Of a stretch of 64,000 nucleotides of DNA, positions 20,117 to 29,142 are shown one piece after another. The translations under genes were made by a program, and so were the position numbers. The notes beneath the pieces were generated by a model. That model ran no database searches. It had not been told where the DNA came from and saw nothing but the letters and a program-made list of their open reading frames with translations. Source of the DNA: Pseudomonas sp. Tri1. Its GTDB lineage: Bacteria; Pseudomonadota; Gammaproteobacteria; Pseudomonadales; Pseudomonadaceae. Location: NCBI RefSeq assembly GCF_017968885.1, contig NZ_CP072913.1:2092001-2156000 (forward strand), given 5' to 3'. Every line of letters starts with the position of its first letter. Positions within the stretch are counted from its first letter, which is position 1.

Positions 20117-21277
20117 ATGTACCGCTTCTTTGAACAACTGAGCTCACGCATCGCCGCGCCGTTCATGGGCGATCGCTCACGCAATAGCAAGATCTGGTCG
20201 TGTCGCTGCGGTCAGTCGCTGTTTTTTCGCAACAGCCAATGCCTGGCCTGCCTGGCTGCGTTGGGCTATCAGCCTGAACAGAGCCGCCTGTCGTCCTTGC
20301 AACCCGGCGAGCAACCCGACACCTGGACACTGGATGCGGACCCGCAGGCCGGGTTGTTCCGCCGCTGCGCCAACCTCGACACCCCGGCGGCGTGCAACTG
20401 GCTGCTTGCGGCCAATGACCACGATGCCTTGTGCGTCGCCTGCAGCCTGAACCGCACCATTCCCGATTTGTCGATCCCGGAAAACCCCGAGCGCTGGCGC
20501 AAGGTCGAAACCGCCAAGCGCCGGCTGGTGGCGCAACTGATCACCCTCGGCTTGCCGGTGATTCCGAAAACCGTCGATGAAAACATCGGCTTGGCTTTCG
20601 ATTTCATTGGGGTCGATCCCGATGGCACGCCGCCGACCACCGGTCACGCCAGTGGACTGGTCACCCTCGACATCAAAGAAGCCGACGATGCCCATCGCGA
20701 ATACGTGCGCCAGCAGATGCGCGAACCGTATCGCACCTTACTCGGACATTTCCGGCATGAGGTGGGGCACTACTACTGGGATCGGCTGATCGCCAACAGC
20801 CACTGGCTCGAGGCGTTTCGTGAACTGTTCGGCGATGAGCGTGCCAGTTATTCCGACGCCCTGGAGCGGCATTACCAGCAAGGGGCGCCGCTGGACTGGC
20901 AGACCCATTACGTCAGCGCCTACGCCACCATGCACCCCTGGGAAGACTGGGCGGAAACCTGGGCCCACTACCTGCACATGATGGACGCGGTGGATACGGC
21001 GCTGGGTTTTGGCATGAGTGCTCGGGAAATGGATATCGACTACCAGCCTTTTCCGCCCGAGACCTTGTACGACCCCGAGCACACCGGGGGGACGGCGTTC
21101 CTGTCATTCGTCAACGCCTGGATCGAACTGGCCGGCATGCTCAACGAACTGTCCCGAAGCATGGGCCAGCCGGACTTCTATCCGTTCGTCGTACCCGCCG
21201 CCGTCATCACCAAGCTGCATTTCATCCATTTGGTGATTCAGGAAGAGGGTGGTCGGGCGGATGAGGTGCTGATGTAA
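20117..21277 (+). CDS. Putative zinc-binding metallopeptidase (zinc-ribbon N terminus)
   Basis: 386 residues, cytoplasmic by lack of a signal peptide. The N terminus has a zinc-ribbon-like cluster (CRCGQSLFFRNSQCLACLAALGY) and further Cys pairs (AACNW, CVACSLNRTIPDL). The centre has a gluzincin-like HEVGHYYWD motif, with a downstream EDWAETWAHYLHMMD stretch supplying a possible third ligand. This matches the bacterial putative zinc-binding peptidase family (COG4307), whose substrate is unknown. GGGAG eight bases before the ATG is a good ribosome site. It is a single-gene unit after ligA; function is inferred from the motif only. Confidence 0.85.
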   Translation: MYRFFEQLSSRIAAPFMGDRSRNSKIWSCRCGQSLFFRNSQCLACLAALGYQPEQSRLSSLQPGEQPDTWTLDADPQAGLFRRCANLDTPAACNWLLAANDHDALCVACSLNRTIPDLSIPENPERWRKVETAKRRLVAQLITLGLPVIPKTVDENIGLAFDFIGVDPDGTPPTTGHASGLVTLDIKEADDAHREYVRQQMREPYRTLLGHFRHEVGHYYWDRLIANSHWLEAFRELFGDERASYSDALERHYQQGAPLDWQTHYVSAYATMHPWEDWAETWAHYLHMMDAVDTALGFGMSAREMDIDYQPFPPETLYDPEHTGGTAFLSFVNAWIELAGMLNELSRSMGQPDFYPFVVPAAVITKLHFIHLVIQEEGGRADEVLM

Positions 21278-21426
21278 CTTTGCTCCCGCTTTAAGTTTTG
21301 CTTGCCTCGATAGAGATCGGGCAGCGTTAAAGTGATGCCATTTATTTTGATAGTAGTTTTGTATTCAGGCTTTCCTTTACTCTAAGGCCGCCATGGATGA
21401 TGGCTATATTTATTATGGAAAATACT

Positions 21427-21777
21427 ATGAAACATGATGAAGTGGATAAAGCGACAACCATTCCCAATGCGCCTCGGCGGCTTTCCCAGGCCGGTCAAAG
21501 CCAATACACCATTATATTGGCCTGGCAAATCTCGGATAATGTTCGGCCCGATCAGATTGCGGGTCACACGTTTAAAGTGACTGCGGTGGCTACTGGGCAG
21601 GCGCAGTTCGTTCCTGCAACCCAAGTGAAACCGGACGGGCGCGGCTGGTACCGACATGAGATAGGCGTCAGTGGCGGCTCCCGGCCTGTCTATTTCAATG
21701 TTCAAGTTCGGGCGCAAGCTTCCAATGGTGAGTATGGGCCGTTCTGTCCAGTGGTAGTTTGTAATACTTCGTCATGA
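21427..21777 (+). CDS. Hypothetical protein with FN3-like pattern
   Basis: 116 residues from MKHDEVDKATT; in-frame ATGs 12 and 30 bases upstream are alternatives, and none has a strong ribosome site. No signal peptide is seen. The sequence has a beta-sandwich look: IPNAPRRLSQAG..., then TIILAWQISDN, and near the end FNVQVRAQASNGEYGPFC, which resembles the closing strands of fibronectin type III domains. Its GC is lower than the neighbours and the upstream region is AT-rich, suggesting acquired DNA. It stands alone between the metallopeptidase and a REP cluster. Function not recognised. Confidence 0.6.
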   Translation: MKHDEVDKATTIPNAPRRLSQAGQSQYTIILAWQISDNVRPDQIAGHTFKVTAVATGQAQFVPATQVKPDGRGWYRHEIGVSGGSRPVYFNVQVRAQASNGEYGPFCPVVVCNTSS

Positions 21778-21871
21778 CCGGCTATTTAATGTCAACCATG
21801 ATTCAAGGCCGTAGTTGCTCATTGGTAGTTGTTTGAAAGATTCAATCTATTATGACTCGTTGCAGGTTCCC

Positions 21872-22099
21872 TGTGGGAGCGAGCCTGCTCGCGATGGCGG
21901 TGGATCAGCTTGCATTGATGTTGAATGAGCCTCCGTCATCGCGAGCAAGCTCGGTTCCCACATGGGTTCTCTAGTGTCCGCGGATACAGTGTTCGCTCCA
22001 GATCCCTTGTGGATGCGAGCTTGCTCGCGAAAGCGGTGGGTCAGCTTGCACCCAGGTCGAATGTGCCGAAGCCATCGCAAGCACGCTTTGCCCCCACAG
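21872..22099. repeat. Cluster of four degenerate REP sequences
   Basis: Four REP arms in alternating orientation lie in about 230 bases: CTGTGGGAGCGAGCCTGCTC, ATCGCGAGCAAGCTCGGTTC, TTGTGGATGCGAGCTTGCTC and CATCGCAAGCACGCTTTGCC. Arms 2-4 carry mismatches. The spacers GGTGGATCAGCTTGCA and GGTGGGTCAGCTTGCA are similar, pointing to duplication of one REPIN and decay. Confidence 0.75.
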
Positions 22100-22142
22100 C
22101 AAGTGCTTGAACATCTTCAGTTTTTTTATCCGGCGCGAACGG

Positions 22143-22170
22143 TTGTAACTTCTCGTCAGATAGGTACAAT
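22143..22170 (+). promoter_or_regulatory. Sigma-70 type promoter of ffs
   Basis: TTGTAA and TACAAT are separated by 16 bases. Start of transcription would fall near 22177, about 20 bases before the base of the SRP RNA stem. Confidence 0.5.
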
Positions 22171-22196
22171 GGCGCGGCTCGCCGTCAGGTGAGCGT

Positions 22197-22321
22197 CGTT
22201 ATGGTGACCCCATCGGTCCCCCCGCAACGATTACCCGTGAACCTGGTCAGATCCGGAAGGAAGCAGCCACAGCGGGAACATTGTGTGCCGGGGTGTGGCT
22301 GGTGGGGTTGCCTCCATAACG
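22197..22321 (+). ncRNA. ffs: 4.5S RNA of the signal recognition particle
   Basis: The conserved Ffh-binding core is present: CAGATCCGGAAGGAAGCAGC, close to the E. coli 4.5S RNA, with CCCGCAACG on the 5' side and GTGTGCCGGGGTGTGGCTGG on the 3' side. The ends pair (CGTTATGG with CCATAACG, then GACCCCA with TGGGGTT), closing a long hairpin. With Ffh it targets membrane and secreted proteins to SecYEG. Exact mature ends are estimated from the pairing. Confidence 0.93.
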
Positions 22322-22444
22322 CCCAAGCCTTCGTTCGCAAGGTTTGTCAATTTCCAAGCATTTTTTATTTCGCTGATCGCTATCGATCGTTGCGTTCTGC
22401 TGTCCGGATTCTGACTGGGGCAGGGGCGTCGAGTGCCGGAAATC

Positions 22445-22469
22445 CGGTCCGTCCTGCATCGACGGACCG
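22445..22469. other. Perfect 9-bp hairpin between ffs and a lipoprotein gene
   Basis: CGGTCCGTC-CTGCATC-GACGGACCG is a perfect inverted repeat with no T-run on either side. It lies between the converging ffs and DUF4823 genes and may work as a 3' end for one of them. Confidence 0.4.
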
Positions 22470-22493
22470 AGCGCCTATCGCAGGTCGCTTGGA

Positions 22494-23000
22494 TCAGTAC
22501 TGTGCTTTCACATACTCGGCTATCGGTTCATGCAGCAGATCCTGCGGGTGATCCCCGCCGAAGGTCGCCCATTTGCTTTTGCCGGACAGGATCGTAGAGC
22601 CCAGTGGTTGCGTTCCCGTCGGGCCATAAATGGCGAGCTTTACTTCAATCTTGTCAGGCAGGCCCGACCATTCTGTGGCGCGATCTTCCCAGTGGAGGAT
22701 TTCCGGGATGACGTAATAGCCCGAAGGGCTGTTCTGCCTCAGGCAACCCAATTCCCGGCACGCGTCCACGACCGTCACATGATTGGCGTAATGAGAGAAG
22801 GCCGTTTTAGCAGCGGCGGCTGTCATGTCGCCGGACGCAGGGTAGACGGTCGTTTCGTAACGGCCATCGACAGGTGTGGCAATAGTGACTGGCATTTGTC
22901 GATCAAGTTTTGCCTGGCTGGGAAATACATCTTGTTGTGCATATTTGGCGGTGCAGCCGGTGGCGAGTATCGAAACAAGAAGGATCGAGAATTTATGCAC
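22494..23000 (-). CDS. DUF4823-type lipoprotein
   Basis: 168 residues from a GTG start with AAGGG nine bases upstream. The N terminus HKFSILLVSILATGC is a short lipoprotein signal with lipobox LATGC, so the mature protein should begin at Cys and be anchored in the outer or inner membrane. The body (MPVTIATPVDGRYETTVYPA, then VPEILHWEDRATEWSGLPDK and a C-terminal FGGDHPQDLLHEPIAEYV) matches small Pseudomonas lipoproteins annotated DUF4823. Function is unknown. A longer open frame upstream does not improve the signal peptide. Confidence 0.75.
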   Translation of the reverse strand: MHKFSILLVSILATGCTAKYAQQDVFPSQAKLDRQMPVTIATPVDGRYETTVYPASGDMTAAAAKTAFSHYANHVTVVDACRELGCLRQNSPSGYYVIPEILHWEDRATEWSGLPDKIEVKLAIYGPTGTQPLGSTILSGKSKWATFGGDHPQDLLHEPIAEYVKAQY

Positions 23001-23241
23001 GGTATACCCTTGGAGTTCTATTGATGTCAGCGAGTCGAAGGCATCACGGGGATGCAAGATAGGGCTCTGATAGTCGGGGGCCGCGGCAGACGATGTCAAC
23101 GTGACATTATTTTATTCGTGTCGCCCACGCAAACGAATGGCAGTGGCGCCATGTTCAGATTGCCAGTCGGACAAGCGAACGCCCAAGAGGGGGCTGGTCT
23201 GGCGTGCATCGGCAGGCCGGATTGCTCTTTTCATGCCTGCC

Positions 23242-23556
23242 TCAAGGCTTGGACAAGGCCTGGTCAACCGCTGCGATCAGCTTTCCCAGATCCTTCGGGG
23301 TGGCTCTGTGTATGACACCGAACAAATACGCCCGCTGTTCGTCTTCATCGCCCATGTCGACAAAAAAGGCTTTCAGCTGCACATCCAGCACGTCGGCAAG
23401 CAGGAACAAGGCTTCGATGCTGGGGGTGTAGGTGCCGGTTTCGAAGCGGCTGATGGTTTTGGGGTCAAAACCGGTTTTTTCGCCAAGTTCAGCCTGAGTA
23501 AGCCCCGCTACTTTGCGATAGCGTCTGATGGCCGCACCCAAACTTGAAATTTGCAT
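23242..23556 (-). CDS. XRE family HTH regulator
   Basis: 104 residues. A Cro/C1-type helix-turn-helix occupies residues about 8-62 (RRYRKVAGLTQAELGEKTGF then DPKTISRFETGTYTPSIEAL). The remaining 40 residues contain an acidic VDMGDEDEQRAYLFGVIHRA stretch without a recognised domain. It is read towards the DUF4823 gene, 241 bases away, and no obvious target operon is attached. It could be a phage-derived or stress regulator; its role is unknown. Confidence 0.85.
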   Translation of the reverse strand: MQISSLGAAIRRYRKVAGLTQAELGEKTGFDPKTISRFETGTYTPSIEALFLLADVLDVQLKAFFVDMGDEDEQRAYLFGVIHRATPKDLGKLIAAVDQALSKP

Positions 23557-23883
23557 CGCTCAATTCCCATTTAGAATCAAGAACTTAACGATAGATTTTT
23601 GCATTAGGCAACTGCATGATCCATCACCTTGCTTTGCAAAATGTGATGTGTTTCGTAGAATCGGCCTTTGGCACGGGTATTTGGTGACCTGCTTCAGAAG
23701 CCGGGATGTGCGAAAAGAGTGGGCCTTGCGTTTCTTGCCGCGACACAAGGGGCAGGGGCCTACCCCCTCAGGTAGCGCTGCCAGGGCCCGCGCTCCAGCT
23801 TATCTCAAGGTGTTTGAGCCTAGTTGATTTTCGCCTTTGCAGAGGCGGTGCAACCGCGCGCGACAAATGAGCCTGACTCATGG
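23557..23883. other. Intergenic region without a supported gene
   Basis: 327 bases between the divergent XRE and GGDEF-EAL genes. It contains promoter-like AT-rich sequence near 23575-23640 and a GC-rich imperfect hairpin (GGGGCAGGGGCCTACCCCC). A short open frame here has no coding character or ribosome site. Confidence 0.5.
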
Positions 23884-25638
23884 ATGACTGCTTCGATGGA
23901 TAAGAAGTACCGCAGAGCCGTTGACGCCGCCGCGATCTTTTCCGAAACCGATCTGAGCGGGCGCATCACCTACGTCAACGATCAATTTTGTACCCTTTTT
24001 GGCTACCAGCGTGAGGAGTTGCTGGGCGCCGATCATCGCCTGCTCAATTCCGGCCAGCACCCCGACGAGTTCTTCAGCGGCATGTGGCGCACCATCGGCT
24101 TGGGGCAGGTGTGGAAAGGGGAAATTTGTAACCGTGCCAAAGACGGTACGCTGCACTGGGTCGATACCACCCTGGTACCGGTGATCGACGATGAGACCGG
24201 GCAAATCGAACGCTACCTGGCGATTCGCTTCGACGTCAGCGAAAAGCGTCGGCTGCTGCACTCGTTGCAGTGGCGGGTCGGTCACGATGTGCTGACCGGC
24301 TTGCCCAACCGTACCTACCTCTCTGATCTGCTGGACCAGGCACTGGCGTTTTCCCGTGCGGAAAACCTGCCCCTGGCGGTGTGCATGCTCGACCTCGATG
24401 GTTTCAAGGCCGTCAATGACGGTCACGGTCATGCCAGCGGCGATCGGCTTCTGGTGGAAGTCGCCAGGCGATTGCGCAGTATTGTGCGGGGTGAAGACGT
24501 CGTGGCGCGACTGGCGGGGGACGAGTTTGTGCTGGTGCTGCGTCATGTGCGTGGCATGGATGAATTGAATGCCGCGCTCAACCGCGTATTGGTCGGCGTT
24601 TCAATGCCATATGTCATCGATGGCAAGGGCATCAAGGTCTTCGCCAGTATTGGTGTCACGCTGTTTCCATGGGACAACGAAAACGCTGAAACCTTGTTGC
24701 GCCACGCCGATCAGGCAATGTACGTGGCCAAGCAAAGTGGCCGTAATCGTTTCCATCTGTTCGATGTGTCCCGGGACCAGGAGGTCCGGGTCACTTACCA
24801 GACGGTCGAGCGGGTCCGGCAGGCGCTGGCGGGTAACGAGTTGCGCCTGCACTTCCAGCCCAAGGTCAATATGCGCAACGGTACGGTGGTTGGTCTGGAG
24901 GCATTGCTGCGCTGGAAGCATCCGCAACGTGGCCTGGTGCCGCCTCGCGAGTTCCTGCCGCTGGTGGAGGAGACTGACCTGATCGTCGAGATCGGTGAGT
25001 GGGTCATGGAGCAGGTACTGACCCAGCTGCAGCAATGGCAGCAGATGGGGCAGGGCTGGCCGGTGAGCATCAACATATCGGCGCGGCATTTCCAGCGAGA
25101 GGATTTCGTCGAGCGGCTGCAACAGGTGTTGGAGCGACATCCGGCGGTGTCACCGAGCATGCTGGATTTGCAGATCGTTGAATCCGTCGCCGTGGAGAAC
25201 CTTCAACACGTCAGTACGTGCCTGCAGTCATGCCAGGCATTGGGCGTAGGATTTTCACTGGGTGGTTTTGGCACCGGCTATTGCTCGCTCAACGACCTCA
25301 AGCACCTGCGCACGCAAACCATCAAGATCGACAAGACCTTTGTCCGCGATATTCTCGATGACCGGGACGACCTGGCGCTGACGGAGGCGGTGATCGGCCT
25401 GGCCCGGGCGTTTGGCCGCCAGGTGGTCGCCGAGGGGCTGGACAGCCTTGAGCATGGGCTCCTGCTGCTGCGTCTGGGCTGCGAGGTGGCTCAAGGCTAT
25501 TTCATTGCCCGTCCCATGCCTCCCGAACAGGTCCCTGGCTGGGTGATGGGGTTTGTCCCGCCGTTGCAATGGCAGCAGCGAGCCGGCGTTCAGGGAGAGC
25601 CGGCGTCGGCCTCCGACGCGTCCCTGCGGCCAGTGTAA
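23884..25638 (+). CDS. PAS-GGDEF-EAL protein with altered EAL metal site
   Basis: 584 residues from the ATG in MTASMDKKYRRAVD; an ATG four codons on is an alternative. PAS domain: residues about 10-125 (AAIFSETDLSGRITYVNDQF). GGDEF domain: signature A211-G-D-E-F with an RxxD I-site (RGED) five residues before. EAL domain: GLEALLRW is intact, as are VVAEGLDS and IKIDKTF. The usual DDFGTGYSSL motif reads GGFGTGYCSL, with Gly at 460 and 461 where two metal-binding Asp are expected. Cyclase activity is plausible; phosphodiesterase activity is doubtful and the EAL domain may only bind c-di-GMP. The 3' end overlaps the next, convergent gene by 49 bases. Confidence 0.92.
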   Translation: MTASMDKKYRRAVDAAAIFSETDLSGRITYVNDQFCTLFGYQREELLGADHRLLNSGQHPDEFFSGMWRTIGLGQVWKGEICNRAKDGTLHWVDTTLVPVIDDETGQIERYLAIRFDVSEKRRLLHSLQWRVGHDVLTGLPNRTYLSDLLDQALAFSRAENLPLAVCMLDLDGFKAVNDGHGHASGDRLLVEVARRLRSIVRGEDVVARLAGDEFVLVLRHVRGMDELNAALNRVLVGVSMPYVIDGKGIKVFASIGVTLFPWDNENAETLLRHADQAMYVAKQSGRNRFHLFDVSRDQEVRVTYQTVERVRQALAGNELRLHFQPKVNMRNGTVVGLEALLRWKHPQRGLVPPREFLPLVEETDLIVEIGEWVMEQVLTQLQQWQQMGQGWPVSINISARHFQREDFVERLQQVLERHPAVSPSMLDLQIVESVAVENLQHVSTCLQSCQALGVGFSLGGFGTGYCSLNDLKHLRTQTIKIDKTFVRDILDDRDDLALTEAVIGLARAFGRQVVAEGLDSLEHGLLLLRLGCEVAQGYFIARPMPPEQVPGWVMGFVPPLQWQQRAGVQGEPASASDASLRPV

Positions 25639-26354
25639 AGCTGGATGATGGCGTCAATTTCTCCTGATGCTTTCATTTTCTGCAAGGTGAGCAGAATGTG
25701 TTGGGCTGGAATTCTCGGGTCATCGCGTACGTAGCAGCCCAATTGCTGTTCCTGGAGAACAGCCACTTCGTGCAGTTGCCGGTCGGCGGAATGCCGTTGG
25801 TTGAACCAGTCCAGCGCCCACTGGTTGCTGACCGCATAGCGATAACGGCCGGCCAGCAGCTTGGCCAGCACTTGTTCCTGGCTGCGCGCATCGTCGCGCC
25901 GCAGGTGCCCCTCGTTGAACAGGGGCTGCAAGGTCGGATAGGTATAGCCGAGCACGGTGCCGATGGGTTGTTGCGCCAGTGTCGCTGGCGTCACCGCGGC
26001 GGTACTGTCTGCCATGCCGACGAGCAGGTCGCGTTGGAAAAACAGCGGGACACTCCACAGGTACTTGCCGCCCTTATCCACCCAATCGGGGCTGACATAA
26101 CAGCGCATATCGATTTCACCATGTTGCATGGCGCCGTCCAGGCGGGCACGGGACAGGACGTGAAATTGCGCTGGCATCCCGACCTGGGTCGCCAGGCTGG
26201 TCATTATGTCGGGGAGTATGCCCTGCGTCGGGCGGCCTCGTTCGATCTGCACCATGGGCATGGCCCAGCCGTCGGTAACGGCAAAGCGCAAAGGTACTTC
26301 GTCGGCAAAACACGCGGTACCGAACAACAGCAAAGCCCCCATGGCTGAGCGCAT
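25590..26354 (-). CDS. Periplasmic substrate-binding protein (SBP_bac_3 type)
   Basis: 254 residues with a signal peptide (MRSAMGALLLFGTACFA-DE). The mature part has the fold pattern of family 3 solute-binding proteins (PLRFAVTDGWAMPM, GILPDIMTSLATQVG, LAKLLAGRYRYAVSN, AQHILLTLQKMKASGEID). No permease or ATPase genes adjoin it, so it is an orphan binding protein that may serve as a sensor or partner. Its last 16 codons overlap antiparallel with the end of the GGDEF-EAL gene. Ligand unknown. Confidence 0.85.
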   Translation of the reverse strand: MRSAMGALLLFGTACFADEVPLRFAVTDGWAMPMVQIERGRPTQGILPDIMTSLATQVGMPAQFHVLSRARLDGAMQHGEIDMRCYVSPDWVDKGGKYLWSVPLFFQRDLLVGMADSTAAVTPATLAQQPIGTVLGYTYPTLQPLFNEGHLRRDDARSQEQVLAKLLAGRYRYAVSNQWALDWFNQRHSADRQLHEVAVLQEQQLGCYVRDDPRIPAQHILLTLQKMKASGEIDAIIQLYTGRRDASEADAGSP

Positions 26355-26497
26355 AAACTCTCCTGACTGTACAAAACCCTGTCGACAACCGAGCCCCTGA
26401 GACCATCTTAGTCAGATTAGACGAGCACACCGGATGCAATTTCGCCCCTGCTCCGCTAGCATTAGCCGCTTATGTTCCTTCGTTGCGACGGTTTTCG

Positions 26498-28567
26498 ATG
26501 AGTTATCAGGTTCTTGCACGTAAGTGGCGTCCGCGCTCGTTCCGCGAAATGGTCGGCCAGACCCATGTGCTCAAGGCCCTGATCAATGCCTTGGACAGCC
26601 AGCGGCTGCACCATGCCTATCTGTTCACCGGTACCCGCGGTGTGGGCAAGACCACCATCGCGCGGATCATCGCCAAGTGCCTGAACTGCGAAACCGGCAT
26701 TACCTCCACACCTTGCGGCGAGTGTTCGGTCTGCCGGGAAATCGACGAAGGCCGTTTCGTCGACCTGATCGAGATCGACGCCGCCAGCCGCACCAAGGTC
26801 GAAGACACCCGCGAGCTGCTCGATAACGTGCAGTACGCGCCGAGCCGTGGGCGCTTCAAGGTCTACCTGATCGACGAAGTGCACATGCTCTCCAGCCATT
26901 CCTTCAATGCGCTGCTCAAGACCCTCGAGGAGCCACCGCCCTACGTCAAGTTCATCCTGGCGACCACTGACCCGCAGAAACTTCCGGCAACGATTTTGTC
27001 GCGTTGCCTGCAGTTCTCCCTGAAGAACATGACCCCGGAACGGGTCGTCGAGCATCTGACCCACGTGCTGGGTGTGGAAAACGTCCCGTTCGAAGACGAT
27101 GCACTGTGGCTGCTGGGCCGCGCCGCCGATGGTTCGATGCGCGATGCCATGAGCCTGACCGACCAGGCCATTGCTTTCGGTGAAGGCAAGGTCATGGCCG
27201 CCGATGTGCGGGCCATGCTCGGTACGCTCGATCACGGCCAGGTCTATGACGTGTTGCATGCGCTGATCGAAGGTGACGCCAAGGCGCTGCTCGAAGCGGT
27301 GCGTCACCTCGCCGAGCAGGGGCCGGATTGGAACGGCGTGCTTTCGGAGATCCTCAATGTGCTGCACCGGGTCGCCATCGCCCAGGCCTTGCCGGAGGGT
27401 GTCGACAACGGCCACGGCGACCGTGACCGCGTACTGGCCCTGGCCCAGGCACTGCCGGCCGAGGACGTGCAGTTCTATTACCAGATGGGCCTGATCGGCC
27501 GTCGCGACCTGCCCCTGGCGCCGGATCCGCGCGGCGGCTTCGAGATGGTGCTGCTGCGAATGCTGGCGTTCCGGCCGGCCGATACGGCGGACGCCCCGAG
27601 GCAACCGCTAAAGCCAGTGGGGATCAGCCAGGCCACAGCTGATTCCGCCAAGCCAGTGGCTGCCGCGCCCATCGTTGCGCCGGCAGTGGCTTCTGCTCCG
27701 GTGATGCCTTTGGCTGAACCGGCTCCGGCGCCTGTCAGTGCGCCGATTGAACCCGAGCCTGAAGCGGTCGCCGAGGCGTTGCCCGAGCCGGTGGCCGAAG
27801 CGGTCATCGACTTGCCCTGGAATGATCCGGTCGAACCTGAGATCGTCCAGCAGCCCGCCGTGGAGCCCGTGCTGGAAACCACCGCCGAGCAGCCCGAGCT
27901 GCCACCCATGCCCTTGCCCACGCCCGACAGCGTGGTGCCCGATGCGCCCGAATGGGTGGCGGCCCCAATGCCTGAGCCGACCGTGGCCGACGTTGATGTC
28001 GCCACGCCGGGCATTGACCTGGACGATGAGCCCCCGCTGGACGAGGACTACATCGAGCCGGACATCGATTCGGCCTACAGTTATCTGGACGATCTGGCCA
28101 GCGAGCATGCCGCCGAGCCGGCCCCGGAGCCCGAGCCGGAACCGGCGGCAATGCCAGCCACCGGGCTGGCCCTGCAATGGCTGGAATTGTTTCCGAAACT
28201 GCCAATTACCGGCATGACCGGCAGTATTGCCGCCAACTGCACGCTGATCGCCGTGGAGGGTGACCACTGGCTGCTGCACCTGGACCCGGCCCACAGCGCG
28301 CTGTTCAACGCGACCCAGCAGCGTCGCCTCAACGATGCGCTTAACCAGTACCACCAGCGCACCCTGACGCTGAGCATCGAGCTGATCAAGCCTGAGCAGG
28401 AGACCCCGGCCCAGGCTGCGTCCCGTCGCCGTGCCGACCGTCAGCGCGAAGCCGAAGAGTCGATCCACGGTGACCCGTTCATCCAGCAAATGATGCAACA
28501 GTTCGGCGCGGTGGTCCGTCACGATACTATCGAACCTGTCGAGGCCCCGGTTACCCAGGGCCCATAA
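26498..28567 (+). CDS. dnaX: DNA polymerase III subunit gamma/tau
   Basis: 689 residues from MSYQVLARKWRPRSFREMVG. Walker A GTRGVGKTT, a zinc module CLNCETGITSTPCGECSVC, Walker B LIDEVHML and the SRC arginine-finger motif ILSRCLQF identify the clamp-loader ATPase. A long Pro/Ala/Glu-rich linker (about residues 365-555) joins it to the C-terminal tau part. No A-rich slippery heptamer like that of E. coli dnaX is visible, so a gamma form by frameshift is not supported here. It is followed 64 bases later by ybaB. Confidence 0.97.
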   Translation: MSYQVLARKWRPRSFREMVGQTHVLKALINALDSQRLHHAYLFTGTRGVGKTTIARIIAKCLNCETGITSTPCGECSVCREIDEGRFVDLIEIDAASRTKVEDTRELLDNVQYAPSRGRFKVYLIDEVHMLSSHSFNALLKTLEEPPPYVKFILATTDPQKLPATILSRCLQFSLKNMTPERVVEHLTHVLGVENVPFEDDALWLLGRAADGSMRDAMSLTDQAIAFGEGKVMAADVRAMLGTLDHGQVYDVLHALIEGDAKALLEAVRHLAEQGPDWNGVLSEILNVLHRVAIAQALPEGVDNGHGDRDRVLALAQALPAEDVQFYYQMGLIGRRDLPLAPDPRGGFEMVLLRMLAFRPADTADAPRQPLKPVGISQATADSAKPVAAAPIVAPAVASAPVMPLAEPAPAPVSAPIEPEPEAVAEALPEPVAEAVIDLPWNDPVEPEIVQQPAVEPVLETTAEQPELPPMPLPTPDSVVPDAPEWVAAPMPEPTVADVDVATPGIDLDDEPPLDEDYIEPDIDSAYSYLDDLASEHAAEPAPEPEPEPAAMPATGLALQWLELFPKLPITGMTGSIAANCTLIAVEGDHWLLHLDPAHSALFNATQQRRLNDALNQYHQRTLTLSIELIKPEQETPAQAASRRRADRQREAEESIHGDPFIQQMMQQFGAVVRHDTIEPVEAPVTQGP

Positions 28568-28631
28568 CTGAAAGCGTCGGGCCGAACGGGCCGGGCGCGA
28601 TGTTTATCCAAGTACTTTCGAGGTGATTCCC

Positions 28632-28970
28632 ATGATGAAAGGTGGCATGGCCGGCCTGATGAAGCAGGCGCAGCAGATGCAGGAAAAAATGGCCAAGATG
28701 CAGGAAGAACTGGCCAACGCCGAAGTCACTGGCAAGTCCGGCGGCGACATGGTCACGGTGGTCATGACCGGTCGCCATGACGTCAAGCGTGTCAGCATCG
28801 ATCCGAGCGTGGTCGAAGGCTTGAGCGAAGATGACAAGGAAATGCTCGAAGCCCTGTTCGCCGCCGCCGTCAACGACGCCGTGCGCAAGATCGAAGCCAA
28901 CAGCCAGGACAAGATGTCCGGCATGACGGCCGGCATGCAACTGCCGCCGGGCATGAAACTGCCGTTCTGA
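28632..28970 (+). CDS. ybaB: YbaB/EbfC family nucleoid-associated protein
   Basis: 112 residues from [17 protein letters not shown], with GAGGTGA as ribosome site; a GTG nine bases earlier lies within that site. Met/Gln-rich helix 1 (residues 1-30) and the central beta part ([20 protein letters not shown]) are typical, and the C terminus is Met-rich ([16 protein letters not shown]). The family forms dimers that bind DNA. It lies in the conserved dnaX-ybaB-recR order, here split from recR by an oxidoreductase gene and a terminator. Confidence 0.95.
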   Translation: MMKGGMAGLMKQAQQMQEKMAKMQEELANAEVTGKSGGDMVTVVMTGRHDVKRVSIDPSVVEGLSEDDKEMLEALFAAAVNDAVRKIEANSQDKMSGMTAGMQLPPGMKLPF

Positions 28971-29001
28971 TTCGTCATCCCGGTCGGGATGGGCTACACA
29001 C

Positions 29002-29033
29002 AATGCCAGGCATCGCGCCTGGCATTTTTGTTT
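29002..29033 (+). terminator. Rho-independent terminator of dnaX-ybaB
   Basis: AATGCCAGG and CCTGGCATT pair around a 7-base loop, followed by TTTTTG and TTTG. It lies 32 bases after the ybaB stop. Confidence 0.85.
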
Positions 29034-29142
29034 GTGCTCGGGAAAGCAGGCGCCACGGTCCAACGGCAAAGACATCGAACACACCCCCTTCAAAAGAGTC
29101 TGCTTCCTATAGGTCCCACTCAACGATCAAGGAGAAGCTTCC

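Noticed and set aside
23528-23827. 99-codon plus-strand frame before the GGDEF-EAL gene
   Set aside because: Overlaps the start of the XRE gene antisense, with no support for translation.
26498-28567. Programmed frameshift in dnaX
   Set aside because: No A-AAA-AAG type slippery heptamer was found at the expected place, so a gamma product by frameshifting is not claimed.
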